NCBI RefSeq assembly: GCF_008180725.1 | Contig: NZ_VTEV01000001.1 | Location: forward strand, 589,269-653,268 | DNA length: 64,000 bases | Direction of reading: 5' to 3' | From: Sutcliffiella horikoshii | Lineage (GTDB): Bacteria > Bacillota > Bacilli > Bacillales > Bacillaceae_I | Part shown: positions 8,337-16,126 of the stretch, one piece after another | Layout of the letters: each line of letters starts with the position of its first letter | Numbering within the stretch: position 1 is the stretch's first letter | Position numbers and translations under genes: made by a program | Notes under the pieces: generated by a model | Database searches by the model: none | Told to the model about the DNA's origin: nothing | Seen by the model: the letters and a program-made list of their open reading frames with translations, nothing else

Positions 8337-9299
8337 ATGACCAACAGAATAATGCTTATTACTCAAAATATTGGAGATGCATATACTCAACAAATTAAAG
8401 AAATTGCTCCAGACTTTGAAGTTATAGTAGGAAAAGACAAAGAAATCTGGGGACCCCATGTAAAGGACGCTGAAATAATTGTTGGATGGAAAAAGGAGCT
8501 AGATAACCTTTCACTTGGCGCAGGCTCTCATCTAAAGTGGATACAATCCTGGAGTGCAGGTGTCAACAGCATGCCGTTGTCGACACTATCTGAGAACGGA
8601 ATTATTTTAACAAGTGCAAATGGAGTTCATGCTTACCCAATTTCTGAGACGATCTTTGCTTTGATGCTTGGTTTGACTAGAAAAATTCATACATATGTGA
8701 AACAGCAACAGCAAAAAGTATGGCATCATGCACAGATGAACCTTGAAATTCATGAAAAGACTATAGGCATTATCGGAGTAGGAGAGATTGGGAGAGAAAC
8801 AGCTAAAATTGCCAAAGCTTTTCGAATGAACGTTTTGGGTGTCAGACATTCTGGTAAACCCAGCGACTATGTTGATGAGATGTATACCCCAGACAGACTC
8901 CATGAAGTATTGCCTAAATGCGATTATGTAGTCGTTACACTTCCTTTAACTGAAGAAACGGAAGGAATGTTCGGAAGAGAAGAATTTAATCGAATGAAAA
9001 AGTCTGCTTTTCTCATTAATATAGGTCGCGGTGAAGTAATTGTAGAAAATGAACTTGTACACGCCTTACAAGGGAACGTGATTGCTGGCGCAGGGCTTGA
9101 TGTCTTTATAAATGAACCGTTAAATGAAAACAGTCCTTTATGGGATATGAATAATGTCATTATTACCCCTCACACCTCAGGGTCAACTGAGTATTATTCC
9201 AAACGAGTAATAGAGGATATTTTTATTCCAAATCTCAAACACTATATAAAAAATGAAAAGCCGTTAATAAATGTAGTTGATTATAAAAAAGGTTATTAA
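8337..9299 (+). CDS. D-isomer-specific 2-hydroxyacid dehydrogenase family protein
   Basis: 320 residues, the usual family length. The Rossmann glycine motif is GVGEIG (about 147-152). The catalytic set is visible: Arg in NIGRGEVI, Glu in DVFINEPL, His in ITPHTSG. These enzymes reduce 2-keto acids, or oxidise D-2-hydroxy acids, with NAD(P)H in the cytoplasm. The divergent N-terminal half does not name a substrate. Start ATG with AAGGAGATAATACTAA upstream. It is transcribed away from the sigma gene and is followed 59 bp later by the RsbR-like gene, which has its own promoter. Confidence 0.85.
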   Translation: MTNRIMLITQNIGDAYTQQIKEIAPDFEVIVGKDKEIWGPHVKDAEIIVGWKKELDNLSLGAGSHLKWIQSWSAGVNSMPLSTLSENGIILTSANGVHAYPISETIFALMLGLTRKIHTYVKQQQQKVWHHAQMNLEIHEKTIGIIGVGEIGRETAKIAKAFRMNVLGVRHSGKPSDYVDEMYTPDRLHEVLPKCDYVVVTLPLTEETEGMFGREEFNRMKKSAFLINIGRGEVIVENELVHALQGNVIAGAGLDVFINEPLNENSPLWDMNNVIITPHTSGSTEYYSKRVIEDIFIPNLKHYIKNEKPLINVVDYKKGY

Positions 9300-9304
9300 A
9301 AATG

Positions 9305-9330
9305 GTTTAACCCGTTAGGTTTAAGGGTAA
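9305..9330 (+). promoter_or_regulatory. Sigma-B-type promoter upstream of the RsbR paralogue
   Basis: GTTTAA is followed after 14 bp by GGGTAA. The Bacillus sigma-B consensus is GTTTAA-N12/15-GGGTAT, so only the last base differs. It ends 28 bp before the start codon of the RsbR-like gene, whose family belongs to the general stress pathway. Confidence 0.65.
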
Positions 9331-9358
9331 TTACGGAAAGAGTTAGGGGGAACTATAT

Positions 9359-10204
9359 ATGCATCGGAATAGTCAGTTACATACATTTTTATTAGAAAAA
9401 GCAAAGTTTCTTACAGAAGAGTGGTATGAATCCCTGGATAAAGTCAATTCCAAGGGGGTTTATGCTTCCACAAATCCTGATGTAATTGCCACATTAAAAA
9501 AGCAAAATTTTGATTTTCACCTTCAATTATGTAAAATCTTTATCGAAGAAGAAGAAAAATTCTTCAAGGACTTCGAGGCTTGGATTTTGTCTATTGCACA
9601 GGATGATCAACATTTAAAAACGCCAATCCACCACATCTTAAAGGAGTTCTTTCGGGTTCGGGGGCAGTACTTGAATTTTATTGACGAGTTTGTGAACCTG
9701 CACCAAGTGGAGAAAGAGCAACAGTTGTTATATAACCAAATGATCACGAAAGCTTTTGATAATGTGGTGTATAAGTTTGTCGAAGAGAATCAAAAATATG
9801 CAGAAGAACGCCTGCAAGCACAGCAAGACATGATTAAAGAATTAAGTTCTCCTGTCATTGCCCTTGATAATAACCGAGCACTCTTGCCTTTAGTTGGAGA
9901 TATTGATACAAGCAGAGCAAGATTCATACTCGAAAACACTTTGGAGCAATGCGGTGAAAAGGGAATCAATCATTTATTTATTGACCTCTCAGGCGTTGTA
10001 ATCATTGATACACTTGTTGCCGATCAAATATTTAATCTCTTAAAGGCGCTGAACCTAATTGGTGTGAAGACGACCTTATCAGGCATCAGACCAGAAATTG
10101 CCCAAACCACTGTGCAATTAGGTATATCTTTCCAAAACGTATCCATCAAACCTACATTGGCAGGCGCATTGACCCTGCCTCCTATAACCACTACCCGACG
10201 CTAA
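9359..10204 (+). CDS. RsbR-family stressosome protein (STAS domain)
   Basis: 281 residues. Residues 1-150 form an N-terminal helical, non-haem-globin-like sensor domain; about 160-275 is a STAS domain. Two threonines match the phosphorylated sites of RsbRA: Thr184 in DIDTSRA and Thr218 in SGVVIIDT. Their 34-residue spacing equals that of RsbRA Thr171/Thr205. RsbR paralogues build the cytoplasmic stressosome with RsbS and release RsbT to switch on sigma-B. This copy stands alone, as RsbRB, RC and RD do in B. subtilis; the length is closest to RsbRD (YqhA), but the subtype is not certain. The ribosome binding site is AGGGGG. Confidence 0.88.
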   Translation: MHRNSQLHTFLLEKAKFLTEEWYESLDKVNSKGVYASTNPDVIATLKKQNFDFHLQLCKIFIEEEEKFFKDFEAWILSIAQDDQHLKTPIHHILKEFFRVRGQYLNFIDEFVNLHQVEKEQQLLYNQMITKAFDNVVYKFVEENQKYAEERLQAQQDMIKELSSPVIALDNNRALLPLVGDIDTSRARFILENTLEQCGEKGINHLFIDLSGVVIIDTLVADQIFNLLKALNLIGVKTTLSGIRPEIAQTTVQLGISFQNVSIKPTLAGALTLPPITTTRR

Positions 10205-10222
10205 CATGTCGGGTTTTTTCTT
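10194..10222 (+). terminator. Terminator overlapping the end of the RsbR-like gene
   Basis: CCCGAC...GTCGGG stem followed by TTTTTTC. The left arm lies inside the last codons of the gene. Confidence 0.85.
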
Positions 10223-10251
10223 TTCTAGCCTGATAAAAAATAAACTATTGT

Positions 10252-10277
10252 GTTTAAAGTCTATCCATAAAGAGTAT
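10252..10277 (+). promoter_or_regulatory. Sigma-B-like promoter candidate
   Basis: GTTTAA is followed after 14 bp by GAGTAT, one mismatch from the GGGTAT consensus. It precedes a five-codon open frame and the small coiled-coil gene. Confidence 0.45.
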
Positions 10278-10309
10278 TTAAACTATATATATCTGAGTAA
10301 GGAGGATAT

Positions 10310-10327
10310 ATGAAAAATAAGAAGTGA
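10310..10327 (+). other. Five-codon leader ORF with strong ribosome binding site
   Basis: AAGGAGG is followed by ATATATG and the codons for MKNKK, then TGA. The end of this mini-ORF lies in a hairpin (TAAGAAG...CTTCTTA, 10318-10340). The ribosome binding site of the next gene follows 8 nt later. It could couple translation of the leader to the downstream coiled-coil gene. No experiment or homology supports it. Confidence 0.35.
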
Positions 10328-10358
10328 TTCGTTCTTCTTATAAAAGGAGTGAAGAGAG

Positions 10359-10619
10359 ATGGAGAAGTTACTTAGTGAAATACTAGCAGAATTAAAAGAA
10401 ATAAAAGCAGCGCAATTAGAGATTAGGAAAGAGCAAGAATCTCTGAAACAAAATTGCGTTGATTTAAAAAGAGGTGTTACCAACCTGAAGGATGGACAAC
10501 AAGAGAAAAATACGTTAATCAAACACACCCTCACACTCCAAATTGAAAATATGCTAGAAATAAGAAATGCGCTAAGAACATTGGAACAGAATCAGAAGCC
10601 ATCTGTCATTCCAAAATAA
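10359..10619 (+). CDS. Small coiled-coil protein of unknown function
   Basis: 86 residues with heptad patterning over most of the length (LLSEILAELKEIKAAQLEIRKEQESLKQN, here summarised from residues 4-32). It has no membrane segment or signal peptide. AAAAGGAG lies 9 nt upstream of the ATG. The sigma-B-like promoter at 10252 and the RsbR paralogue before it suggest, without proof, a general stress connection. I do not recognise a family. Confidence 0.7.
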   Translation: MEKLLSEILAELKEIKAAQLEIRKEQESLKQNCVDLKRGVTNLKDGQQEKNTLIKHTLTLQIENMLEIRNALRTLEQNQKPSVIPK

Positions 10620-10634
10620 GTTGTTAGAAACCAG

Positions 10635-10672
10635 AAAACACTTCGCTCAATAATGGAGGAAGTGTTTTTCTA
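10635..10672 (+). terminator. Terminator of the coiled-coil gene
   Basis: AAAACACTTC paired with GAAGTGTTTT around a loop of about 13 nt, ending in a T-run. It abuts the convergent mug-like gene and may serve both strands. Confidence 0.75.
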
Positions 10673-11197
10673 TTTTACCTTTTGTGCAACTACACTATTT
10701 CTTAATGTATTTAATTCCCGGTAAATGTCTAAGATCTCTTCTTTTTTCATTCTTACCAGACCACTGGATGATGGTGCTACAAAATCAATGGTCCCCTCAA
10801 CTATGGTCCTATTTTGTATGCCCCATCCTACTTGACGTACACCGCTATATTCCTGATAAACCCCTTTTCCTACAAAGCAGACTATTCTCGGTTGAAAGTG
10901 TTCTATCTTTTCTTTCAACTCCGTCCTACCTTTTTGGTATTCCTCTTTGGTAATGTCCGCCGCCCCTACAGTAGGCTTCGAAACGATATTGGTCAATCCA
11001 TAATGTAGCTCTACTAACTTAAAATCCTCAGTCGGAGCATACTTTCTTGGAGTAAGTCCTGATTCAAAAAGGATGGTCCAAAACCTGTTGGTTGGGTTTG
11101 CATAGTGATGACCAGTTTCACCAGAGCGGATACTTGGATTGTAGCCAACAAAAAGAATATCTAAGTTATGGTCGATATGGTCATATATCGCCTCCAT
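10670..11197 (-). CDS. mug: Mismatch-specific uracil/thymine DNA glycosylase
   Basis: 175 residues. The motif VGYNPSIRSGETGHHYANP near residue 17 and the following NRFW match the G-x-N-P active-site loop and the H-x-x-x-P-x-N-R-F-W block of the Mug/TDG branch of the uracil-DNA glycosylase superfamily. These enzymes remove U, and more weakly T, opposite G after cytosine deamination. A VGWGIQNRT segment fits the later part of the fold. Start ATG with AGAGGTG upstream. No operon partner. Confidence 0.85.
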   Translation of the reverse strand: MEAIYDHIDHNLDILFVGYNPSIRSGETGHHYANPTNRFWTILFESGLTPRKYAPTEDFKLVELHYGLTNIVSKPTVGAADITKEEYQKGRTELKEKIEHFQPRIVCFVGKGVYQEYSGVRQVGWGIQNRTIVEGTIDFVAPSSSGLVRMKKEEILDIYRELNTLRNSVVAQKVK

Positions 11198-11238
11198 ATT
11201 AACACCTCTCTTCGTTTATTTATTTTATCAAGATTAAT

Positions 11239-11277
11239 AAAAAAGACCAAACGGACGCTTCCCGCCTAGTCTTTTCA
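11239..11277 (-). terminator. Probable terminator of the cREC gene
   Basis: AAAAGAC and GTCTTTT arms enclose a GC-rich stem-loop; the minus strand continues TTTTAT. It lies about 145 bp downstream of the receiver-domain gene. Confidence 0.5.
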
Positions 11278-11419
11278 TTATCTATTATTAAGCGGATAAT
11301 ATTCTGATTGCTTTCATTTATCCTGACTAATACTCTAGTTGAAAGATCCGATTTATGTGTAGTACGAACCCTTTTGCGGTATCATGGAAATGAATGGAAC
11401 GTAGAAGTAGGGGCGACGC

Positions 11420-11746
11420 CTAAAAAAGCGGAAGAGGTCTTAGTAGTACTTTGATGTTTGGCGGCATTTTCATATCTTCTTGCGCTTGCTTGAGATAACG
11501 ATACATTGCTTTACTGCCAACCGAGTTTGCAGAATGAATAGTAATTCTATCCGCATACAGCTCGTTCTCCACCATCTTATGAACGAGCAGCAGACCATTT
11601 CGATGTTTATTCAACAAGTCATGGTCCAAAGAGAGATGCCCAATCGCATGGTTCTCTAACAAGGTGAGGCACTGGTCAATGTCTTCTGCGAGTATATACC
11701 CATCAGGACATGTTCGACTATCATCTAGAAATACATTGATTTTCAA
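11420..11746 (-). CDS. Cyclic-phosphate processing receiver (cREC) domain protein
   Basis: 108 residues from a TTG start with GGAGG 7 nt upstream. MKINVFLDDSR at the N-terminus, LSLDHDL in the middle and the ITIHSANSVGSKAMYRYL block match the small stand-alone cREC proteins. This receiver-like family has been linked by comparative genomics to nucleic-acid or cyclic-phosphate processing and is poorly characterised. Its acidic pair (DD) and DHD triad suggest metal binding. No operon partner. Confidence 0.75.
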   Translation of the reverse strand: MKINVFLDDSRTCPDGYILAEDIDQCLTLLENHAIGHLSLDHDLLNKHRNGLLLVHKMVENELYADRITIHSANSVGSKAMYRYLKQAQEDMKMPPNIKVLLRPLPLF

Positions 11747-11891
11747 GATGACACCTCCAAATATTCGACTTAGCTACAGTGTAACATACTTTCGTTACTA
11801 ATTTTTTCCTAGATGCTTACAAACACACCTCTAAACACTTTCATAGCAGGCCTCAATAGAAAAACATAGGAATAATGTACCAATTTTCAAT

Positions 11892-12170
11892 CTACGGTTG
11901 TTTGAATTCTGGAAAATCAAATACCCACTTCATCCAAAAAGTTTGTAGTCTATTTTGGAGGCGATCATATTCTAGATATTCCTTTGTATATTGTTGCTTA
12001 AATGAATAAGGCACTTCTCCTTCTGCCTCTTTTTTCAAATATTGTTCCTCCAATACTTCCAGCTTTTCCATTTTGATTTGTATGCTGTTATAGCTTAATA
12101 CAGAGAACATCCCATACAATAACCCCATGATAGCTACATACATTAGTAATAATTTCTTGACACTTCCCAT
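11892..12170 (-). CDS. Small single-span membrane protein, unknown
   Basis: 92 residues. One hydrophobic segment (about 7-27, LLMYVAIMGLLYGMFSVLSY) is followed by a charged, probably coiled-coil part rich in Glu, Lys and Gln. GGGGAG lies 6 nt before the ATG. The gene stands alone. I do not recognise the family. Confidence 0.6.
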   Translation of the reverse strand: MGSVKKLLLMYVAIMGLLYGMFSVLSYNSIQIKMEKLEVLEEQYLKKEAEGEVPYSFKQQYTKEYLEYDRLQNRLQTFWMKWVFDFPEFKQP

Positions 12171-12261
12171 CTGTATCTCCCCTTCGTTTTTCTACATAGT
12201 ATGACGTAATGAGGGATTGTGACAGGACTATTACAAATTAACTCTTATGTAACATGATGGT

Positions 12262-12290
12262 TTGCAACTTGGTGGTAATGGAGATAGAAT
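12262..12290 (+). promoter_or_regulatory. Sigma-A-type promoter for a very small gene
   Basis: TTGCAA is followed after 17 bp by TAGAAT, 38 bp before the start of the 31-codon open frame at 12329. Confidence 0.45.
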
Positions 12291-12328
12291 TGTAGTAAAA
12301 ATGGTTGTGCTGGAGGGCTATAGTTTAT

Positions 12329-12424
12329 ATGGGAATGTTAATTGATGTATTAATTGTTGTCGTTTTTTCTCTAATCTTTTTTGGTGTATATAAATATGTA
12401 ATGAAGACGATTAGGAAATATTAA
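12329..12424 (+). CDS. Possible 31-residue membrane peptide
   Basis: The frame starts MGMLIDVLIVVVFS, runs through one membrane span (LIFFGVY) and ends in a basic tail (KTIRKY). GGAGG lies 12 nt upstream, slightly far. A sigma-A-type promoter precedes it and an intrinsic terminator follows within 5 bp, so promoter, ribosome binding site, frame and terminator form a compact unit. Such short hydrophobic peptides with basic tails occur as membrane-complex subunits or type I toxins. Function unknown. Confidence 0.5.
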   Translation: MGMLIDVLIVVVFSLIFFGVYKYVMKTIRKY

Positions 12425-12426
12425 CA

Positions 12427-12468
12427 GAACCCGCTCCCGGGGTAGATTGGGGGCGGGTTTGTTTTTAT
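12427..12468 (+). terminator. Terminator after the small membrane peptide gene
   Basis: ACCCGCTCCC...GGGGGCGGGTTT stem followed by GTTTTTATT. Confidence 0.8.
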
Positions 12469-12553
12469 TGTGAGGAAACTTGTTTTTTGAACGTGGATAT
12501 TTTCTGTAGGGGATGGGTCAAACAGGAATGCCCTGTTTTAAAGACGATCCTGC

Positions 12554-13123
12554 CTAATAGGAGCGCTCTATTTTACCGAAGACCCTTTATAATACACTCA
12601 ACTGTCTAATAGGAGCGCTCTATTTTACCGAAGACCTTTTATAAAACGCTCCACTGTCTAATAGGAGCGTTCTATTTTACCGAAGACCTTTTATAATACA
12701 CTCAACTGTCTAATAGGAGCGTTCTATTTTACCGAAGACCTATATAAAACGCTCCACTGTCTAATAGGAGCGCTCTATTTTACCGAAGACCCTTTATAAT
12801 ACACTCAACTGTCTAATAGGAGCGTTCTATTTTACCGAAGACCTTTATAAAACGCTAAACTGTCTAATAGGAGCGCTCTATTTTACCGAAGACCTTTTAT
12901 AATACACTCAACTGTCTAATAGGAGCGTTCTATTTTACCGTAGACCTTTTATAATACACTCAACTGTCTAATAGGAGCGCTCTATTTTACCGAAGACCCT
13001 TTATAATACACTCAACTGTCTAATAGGAGCGTTCTATTTTACCGAAGACCTTTTATAATACACTCAACTGTCTAATAGGAGCGTTCTATTTTACCGAAGA
13101 CCCTTCATAAATAGCTAAACTGT
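12554..13123. repeat. Tandem array of eleven 51-52-bp units
   Basis: Eleven head-to-tail units, each starting CTAATAGGAGCG[CT]TCTATTT, continuing TACCGAAGACC and ending A[CA]ACTGT. Partial, decayed units flank the array (about 12515-12553 and 13124-13145). Units vary at a few fixed positions: CGCT or CGTT, and AATACACTCAACTGT or AAAACGCTCCACTGT. Some unit junctions form an inverted repeat AACGCTCC...GGAGCGTT. The unit length is not a multiple of three and no frame stays open, so it is not coding. The array fills the region between the small membrane peptide and the ywaF-like gene. Confidence 0.95.
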
Positions 13124-13188
13124 CTAATAGTGGGCTCTATCTTACCAACCTCTTATTCTAATAAGAGCTTCAAGCTTCAATATACTAT

Positions 13189-13926
13189 TTAAATCTTGGC
13201 ATTTTCATACCTCTTTGATTTGATTTTTTTCTGAATAAAAAATGGAGCATATAATAGAAAGAAAATCACCAGCACAACAAATTCCAAGGTTAGGATATAC
13301 CATGGATAAGGACCTAAAAAGTCCATTATGCTTGCATTGGCAGGCTTCTTCGCGAGGAACATGTAATTTCCACCCGTCAGTCTGTTCATAAAAAACACGA
13401 CAATAGCTATAACATTCAATGCAGCAAATGCTTTCCAAACGGACTTTAACTTAACCTGGAATTTTTCAACCCATAGCATATAAAATACAGCCAAGATAAT
13501 AGATATGTGGGCAATAAAGAAATGCAAGAAACGGAAATGCGGAAAGTCATAAAACAGTTCCGGAGTTAACAATGCCTGTAGTGCACCCCCGACACCCCAA
13601 AAATACACCACTTCAAATACCAATTTCTGCTTAGTCAAGAGCATCCATACACAAAGATATAGACTTATAGAACATAACTGGAGCGGCAATGTATCACGTA
13701 TATCCCACATGTTGGTGGAAAAATACCAATAGTTCAGCCATAACTCTGAACCAGCAAGGCCTAAGATTATCACCCATCTTCCACCAGCCTTCATCCATGA
13801 CCTATTCCTGAAAAGATAGAGAAAAAGAAGGAGTGCTAAAGTTACGCATAAACTTAATAGGTGAGAAGTTGTGAAAAGGAGTGATCCTTCCATATAAGCT
13901 TCCGGATCAGTATAAGTAGTAAACAT
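13189..13926 (-). CDS. YwaF/TIGR02206 family integral membrane protein
   Basis: 245 residues with about six to seven membrane segments. The conserved features are the N-terminal FTTSHLLSL, then LPLQLCSISLYL, FWGVGGALQALLTPE and FHFRFLHFFIAH-like region (here FPHFRFLHFFIAHI), and NYMFLAKKP near the end. These are typical of the YwaF family of membrane proteins, related to TMEM164-like putative acyltransferases. AGGAGG lies upstream of the ATG. The function in bacteria is not established. It follows the S66 peptidase gene in the same direction, 46 bp apart. Confidence 0.82.
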   Translation of the reverse strand: MFTTYTDPEAYMEGSLLFTTSHLLSLCVTLALLLFLYLFRNRSWMKAGGRWVIILGLAGSELWLNYWYFSTNMWDIRDTLPLQLCSISLYLCVWMLLTKQKLVFEVVYFWGVGGALQALLTPELFYDFPHFRFLHFFIAHISIILAVFYMLWVEKFQVKLKSVWKAFAALNVIAIVVFFMNRLTGGNYMFLAKKPANASIMDFLGPYPWYILTLEFVVLVIFFLLYAPFFIQKKIKSKRYENAKI

Positions 13927-13971
13927 CTGTACTGAACCTCCTTTTGAGAGAGCATTTTAAGAAAGGAAAAA

Positions 13972-14952
13972 CTATTTATGCAAAGTTATCTTCACTTCAT
14001 TTTGCTTTACCTCTAAATTTACTTTCCCTCCTATTGGAAAAGTGAACATCGGACTTGTATGGCCAAAATCCGCATTCGCCACTACTGGAATATCGGAAAG
14101 CTCCCTTTTGGTTTGAATGATTGTCTGAATCAGCTCGTTTGAAACGTTGGACACTTTTTCAAATCGACCTATTATAATTCCTTTTACGCCGTTAAAGCCT
14201 GGTTGGTGAATGAGAGATTGCAAGTCACGATCAAAGGTTTTCGGGCACGTCAATTTGTCATCTTCTATAAATAATACAGAATCTTTCAAACTAGGCATAT
14301 ATTCGGTTCCCTGCAGAAGATTCAAGGTACAAAGGTTCCCCCCAACTGCTATGCCCTCACATTCACCTTCATTAATAATTAAATAGTCTTCATTTGGATA
14401 AAAATTTCTATTCTCCTGATCTATATACCACGCATCATTACTCCATTCTCTAGAAGGAGCTATTTCTACCGATGTTGTATCATCAAGAAACATCTTCTTG
14501 AAGTATTCTAAAGAATATTCGAATCCTCTAATCATACCAAAAGAAGAAAAATGAATACCTGAATAATTGACAAGCCCAGTTTTTGCATAAATGGCGTTAC
14601 CTAACGCAGTGATATCTGAGTAACCGCAAAAGATTTTTGGATTTTCCCTAATAAGATTATAATCAATATAGGATAATAGTTGATTTGCCTGGTATCCCCC
14701 TATAGTGGTGAGTATGGCCTTTACATTTTTATCACTGAATGCGTCATGTAGATCTGCAATTCGAGATTCAATAGAGGACGTAAATAAACTGTTAGATTCA
14801 TTAATATGCTTCCCAAAGGTCACTTTTAGTCCCAATTGTTCTAGCCTGTAGGTCGACAACTCAATATTTTCCTTTGACAGGATAGAATGAGAAGTAGAAG
14901 GTGCAATAACCCTCACTTCATCCCCCTTTTTAAGCCTTTCTGGTACCATCAT
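13972..14952 (-). CDS. S66 family serine peptidase (LD-carboxypeptidase/MccF-like)
   Basis: 326 residues from the ATG at 14952, which has GGAGG 8 nt upstream; longer frames reach further up without a better site. The N-terminal VPERLKKGDEVRVIAPS, the LTTIGGYQANQLL block, GYSDITALGNA with the usual oxyanion/nucleophile region, and a C-terminal DFGHTSPMFTFPIGG with the catalytic His match family S66. The family includes murein LD-carboxypeptidases and the microcin C immunity protease MccF. The length and the SLEYFKKMF insert fit the MccF-like subgroup better than LdcA. It is cytoplasmic, with no signal peptide. Confidence 0.82.
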   Translation of the reverse strand: MMVPERLKKGDEVRVIAPSTSHSILSKENIELSTYRLEQLGLKVTFGKHINESNSLFTSSIESRIADLHDAFSDKNVKAILTTIGGYQANQLLSYIDYNLIRENPKIFCGYSDITALGNAIYAKTGLVNYSGIHFSSFGMIRGFEYSLEYFKKMFLDDTTSVEIAPSREWSNDAWYIDQENRNFYPNEDYLIINEGECEGIAVGGNLCTLNLLQGTEYMPSLKDSVLFIEDDKLTCPKTFDRDLQSLIHQPGFNGVKGIIIGRFEKVSNVSNELIQTIIQTKRELSDIPVVANADFGHTSPMFTFPIGGKVNLEVKQNEVKITLHK

Positions 14953-15085
14953 TACCCCAACCTCCATCAAAAACCATTTACCTACTATTCTACCAAACAA
15001 CCCCACAAAACTTCTATAACTTTCCAAAAAACCACAAGAAAAATAAAAACTTTACTAGAATAAGAATATTTATGCAGAAAATGAA

Positions 15086-15110
15086 TAAAAGGGGTCAGAC
15101 CCCTTTTTTC
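15086..15110. repeat. GGGGTCAGACCCC palindrome, copy 1
   Basis: GGGGTCAGACCCC at 15091-15103, extended by AAAA on the left and TTTT on the right. It lies between divergent genes. Composition on the plus strand switches here: 120 nt to the left (14941-15060) I count 34 C and 4 G, and 120 nt to the right (15121-15240) 30 G and 5 C. Copies 2 and 3 are at 57792 and 62722. Confidence 0.85.
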
Positions 15111-15248
15111 ATTCTTCACAAAATAGTAAGAATTTGCAGGTTGAGAAACGGTGTGTGGTATGTGTATACTTGGTATTACAAGTTTTTTTATTTGGTTTTT
15201 TGGGTATTGATTGTTGATTTGAAATATGCAAAATAAGTGAGGACTATT

Positions 15249-16037
15249 ATGTATTATAAAACGCTTACTCATTCTTCGTCGAAAGAGTGGATTGTGCTGT
15301 TTCATGGGTTTGGTGGAAATTCTTCGATTTTTTATAAGCAGCTGAAAGCTTTCCGCGCTGAATATAATATTCTATTATTAGATTTGCCTGGTCATGGAAA
15401 GTCTCCATATCCGAATGGTGTAGATCTTTTTGAGTATTCCTCTGAACAGACGATTGGCATTATGAATAAACTAAAAATTGAATCCGCTCACTTTGTTGGC
15501 ATTTCTCTTGGAACCATTATCATGCAGGAAATTGCGCTCCGCAAACCATCTATCATTAAGTCTATGGTACTTGGCGGCGCAACACCTAAGCTTAAAAAAT
15601 GGGGAGAATTTCTTTGCCGACTGTCCGTATTCTATCCTCTGAGAAAAATACTGCCACATATGGTACCTTATCGAATCTTTGCACGGGTACTTCTACCAAA
15701 GAAGAATCACTCAGATTCAAGAAAAGCCTTCATTAAAGAGGCTTATAAACTTTCCAAAGCAACCTATTTAGGATGGGTCCTTTCTGGTCTGAACGGTTAC
15801 ACAACATACGATCGGTTAAAAACAAAAAAGAATACGATTCCAAAGCTATATATTTCCGGTTCTGAAGATCATATGTTTTTAAGCAATACAAGAGAATATG
15901 TTAAGCAGGAAGAAAACTCCACATTAGAAGTTATTCAGAAATGTGGGCATGTATGTAATATTGAAGAAAGCGATAAATTTAATGATCTTGCCGTTTCTTT
16001 TATGAAACGCGTGGATAAAATTAGAATTACCGCATAA
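15249..16037 (+). CDS. Alpha/beta hydrolase
   Basis: 262 residues from the ATG at 15249 (GTGAGG 6 nt upstream); a GTG at 15237 would add four residues. It carries HGFGGNSSIF (oxyanion loop), the nucleophile elbow GISLGT, an acid in SGSEDH and the catalytic His in KCGHVCNIE, in the right order. The family includes esterases, carboxyl-ester and C-C hydrolases, so the substrate cannot be given. It stands alone. A GGGTAT preceded by GTTTTT at 14-bp spacing (15182-15207) resembles a sigma-B promoter, but the region is strongly G/T-rich, which weakens this. Confidence 0.85.
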   Translation: MYYKTLTHSSSKEWIVLFHGFGGNSSIFYKQLKAFRAEYNILLLDLPGHGKSPYPNGVDLFEYSSEQTIGIMNKLKIESAHFVGISLGTIIMQEIALRKPSIIKSMVLGGATPKLKKWGEFLCRLSVFYPLRKILPHMVPYRIFARVLLPKKNHSDSRKAFIKEAYKLSKATYLGWVLSGLNGYTTYDRLKTKKNTIPKLYISGSEDHMFLSNTREYVKQEENSTLEVIQKCGHVCNIEESDKFNDLAVSFMKRVDKIRITA

Positions 16038-16068
16038 AAAACTGGAAGAGACTACTCTCCAGTTTTTT
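16036..16068 (+). terminator. Terminator of the alpha/beta hydrolase gene
   Basis: AACTGG/CCAGTT stem with AGAG/CTCT continuation, followed by TTTTTTAT. Confidence 0.85.
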
Positions 16069-16081
16069 ATGTTAAATAAAC

Positions 16082-16120
16082 AAAAAACCACAAGGCACCA
16101 AACTCGCACCTTGTGGCTTC
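16082..16120 (-). terminator. Terminator of the rsgA-like gene
   Basis: Minus-strand CCACAAGG...CCTTGTGG stem with a 13-nt loop, followed by TTTTTTG. Confidence 0.85.
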
Positions 16121-16126
16121 TCTTCT

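Noticed and set aside
12554-13123. CRISPR array
   Set aside because: The whole 52-bp unit is repeated, there are no unique spacers, and no cas genes are near.
15182-15207. Sigma-B promoter before the alpha/beta hydrolase
   Set aside because: GGGTAT is exact but the upstream box GTTTTT matches only four of six, and the region is so G/T-rich that such a match is expected by chance; kept only as a note on the gene.
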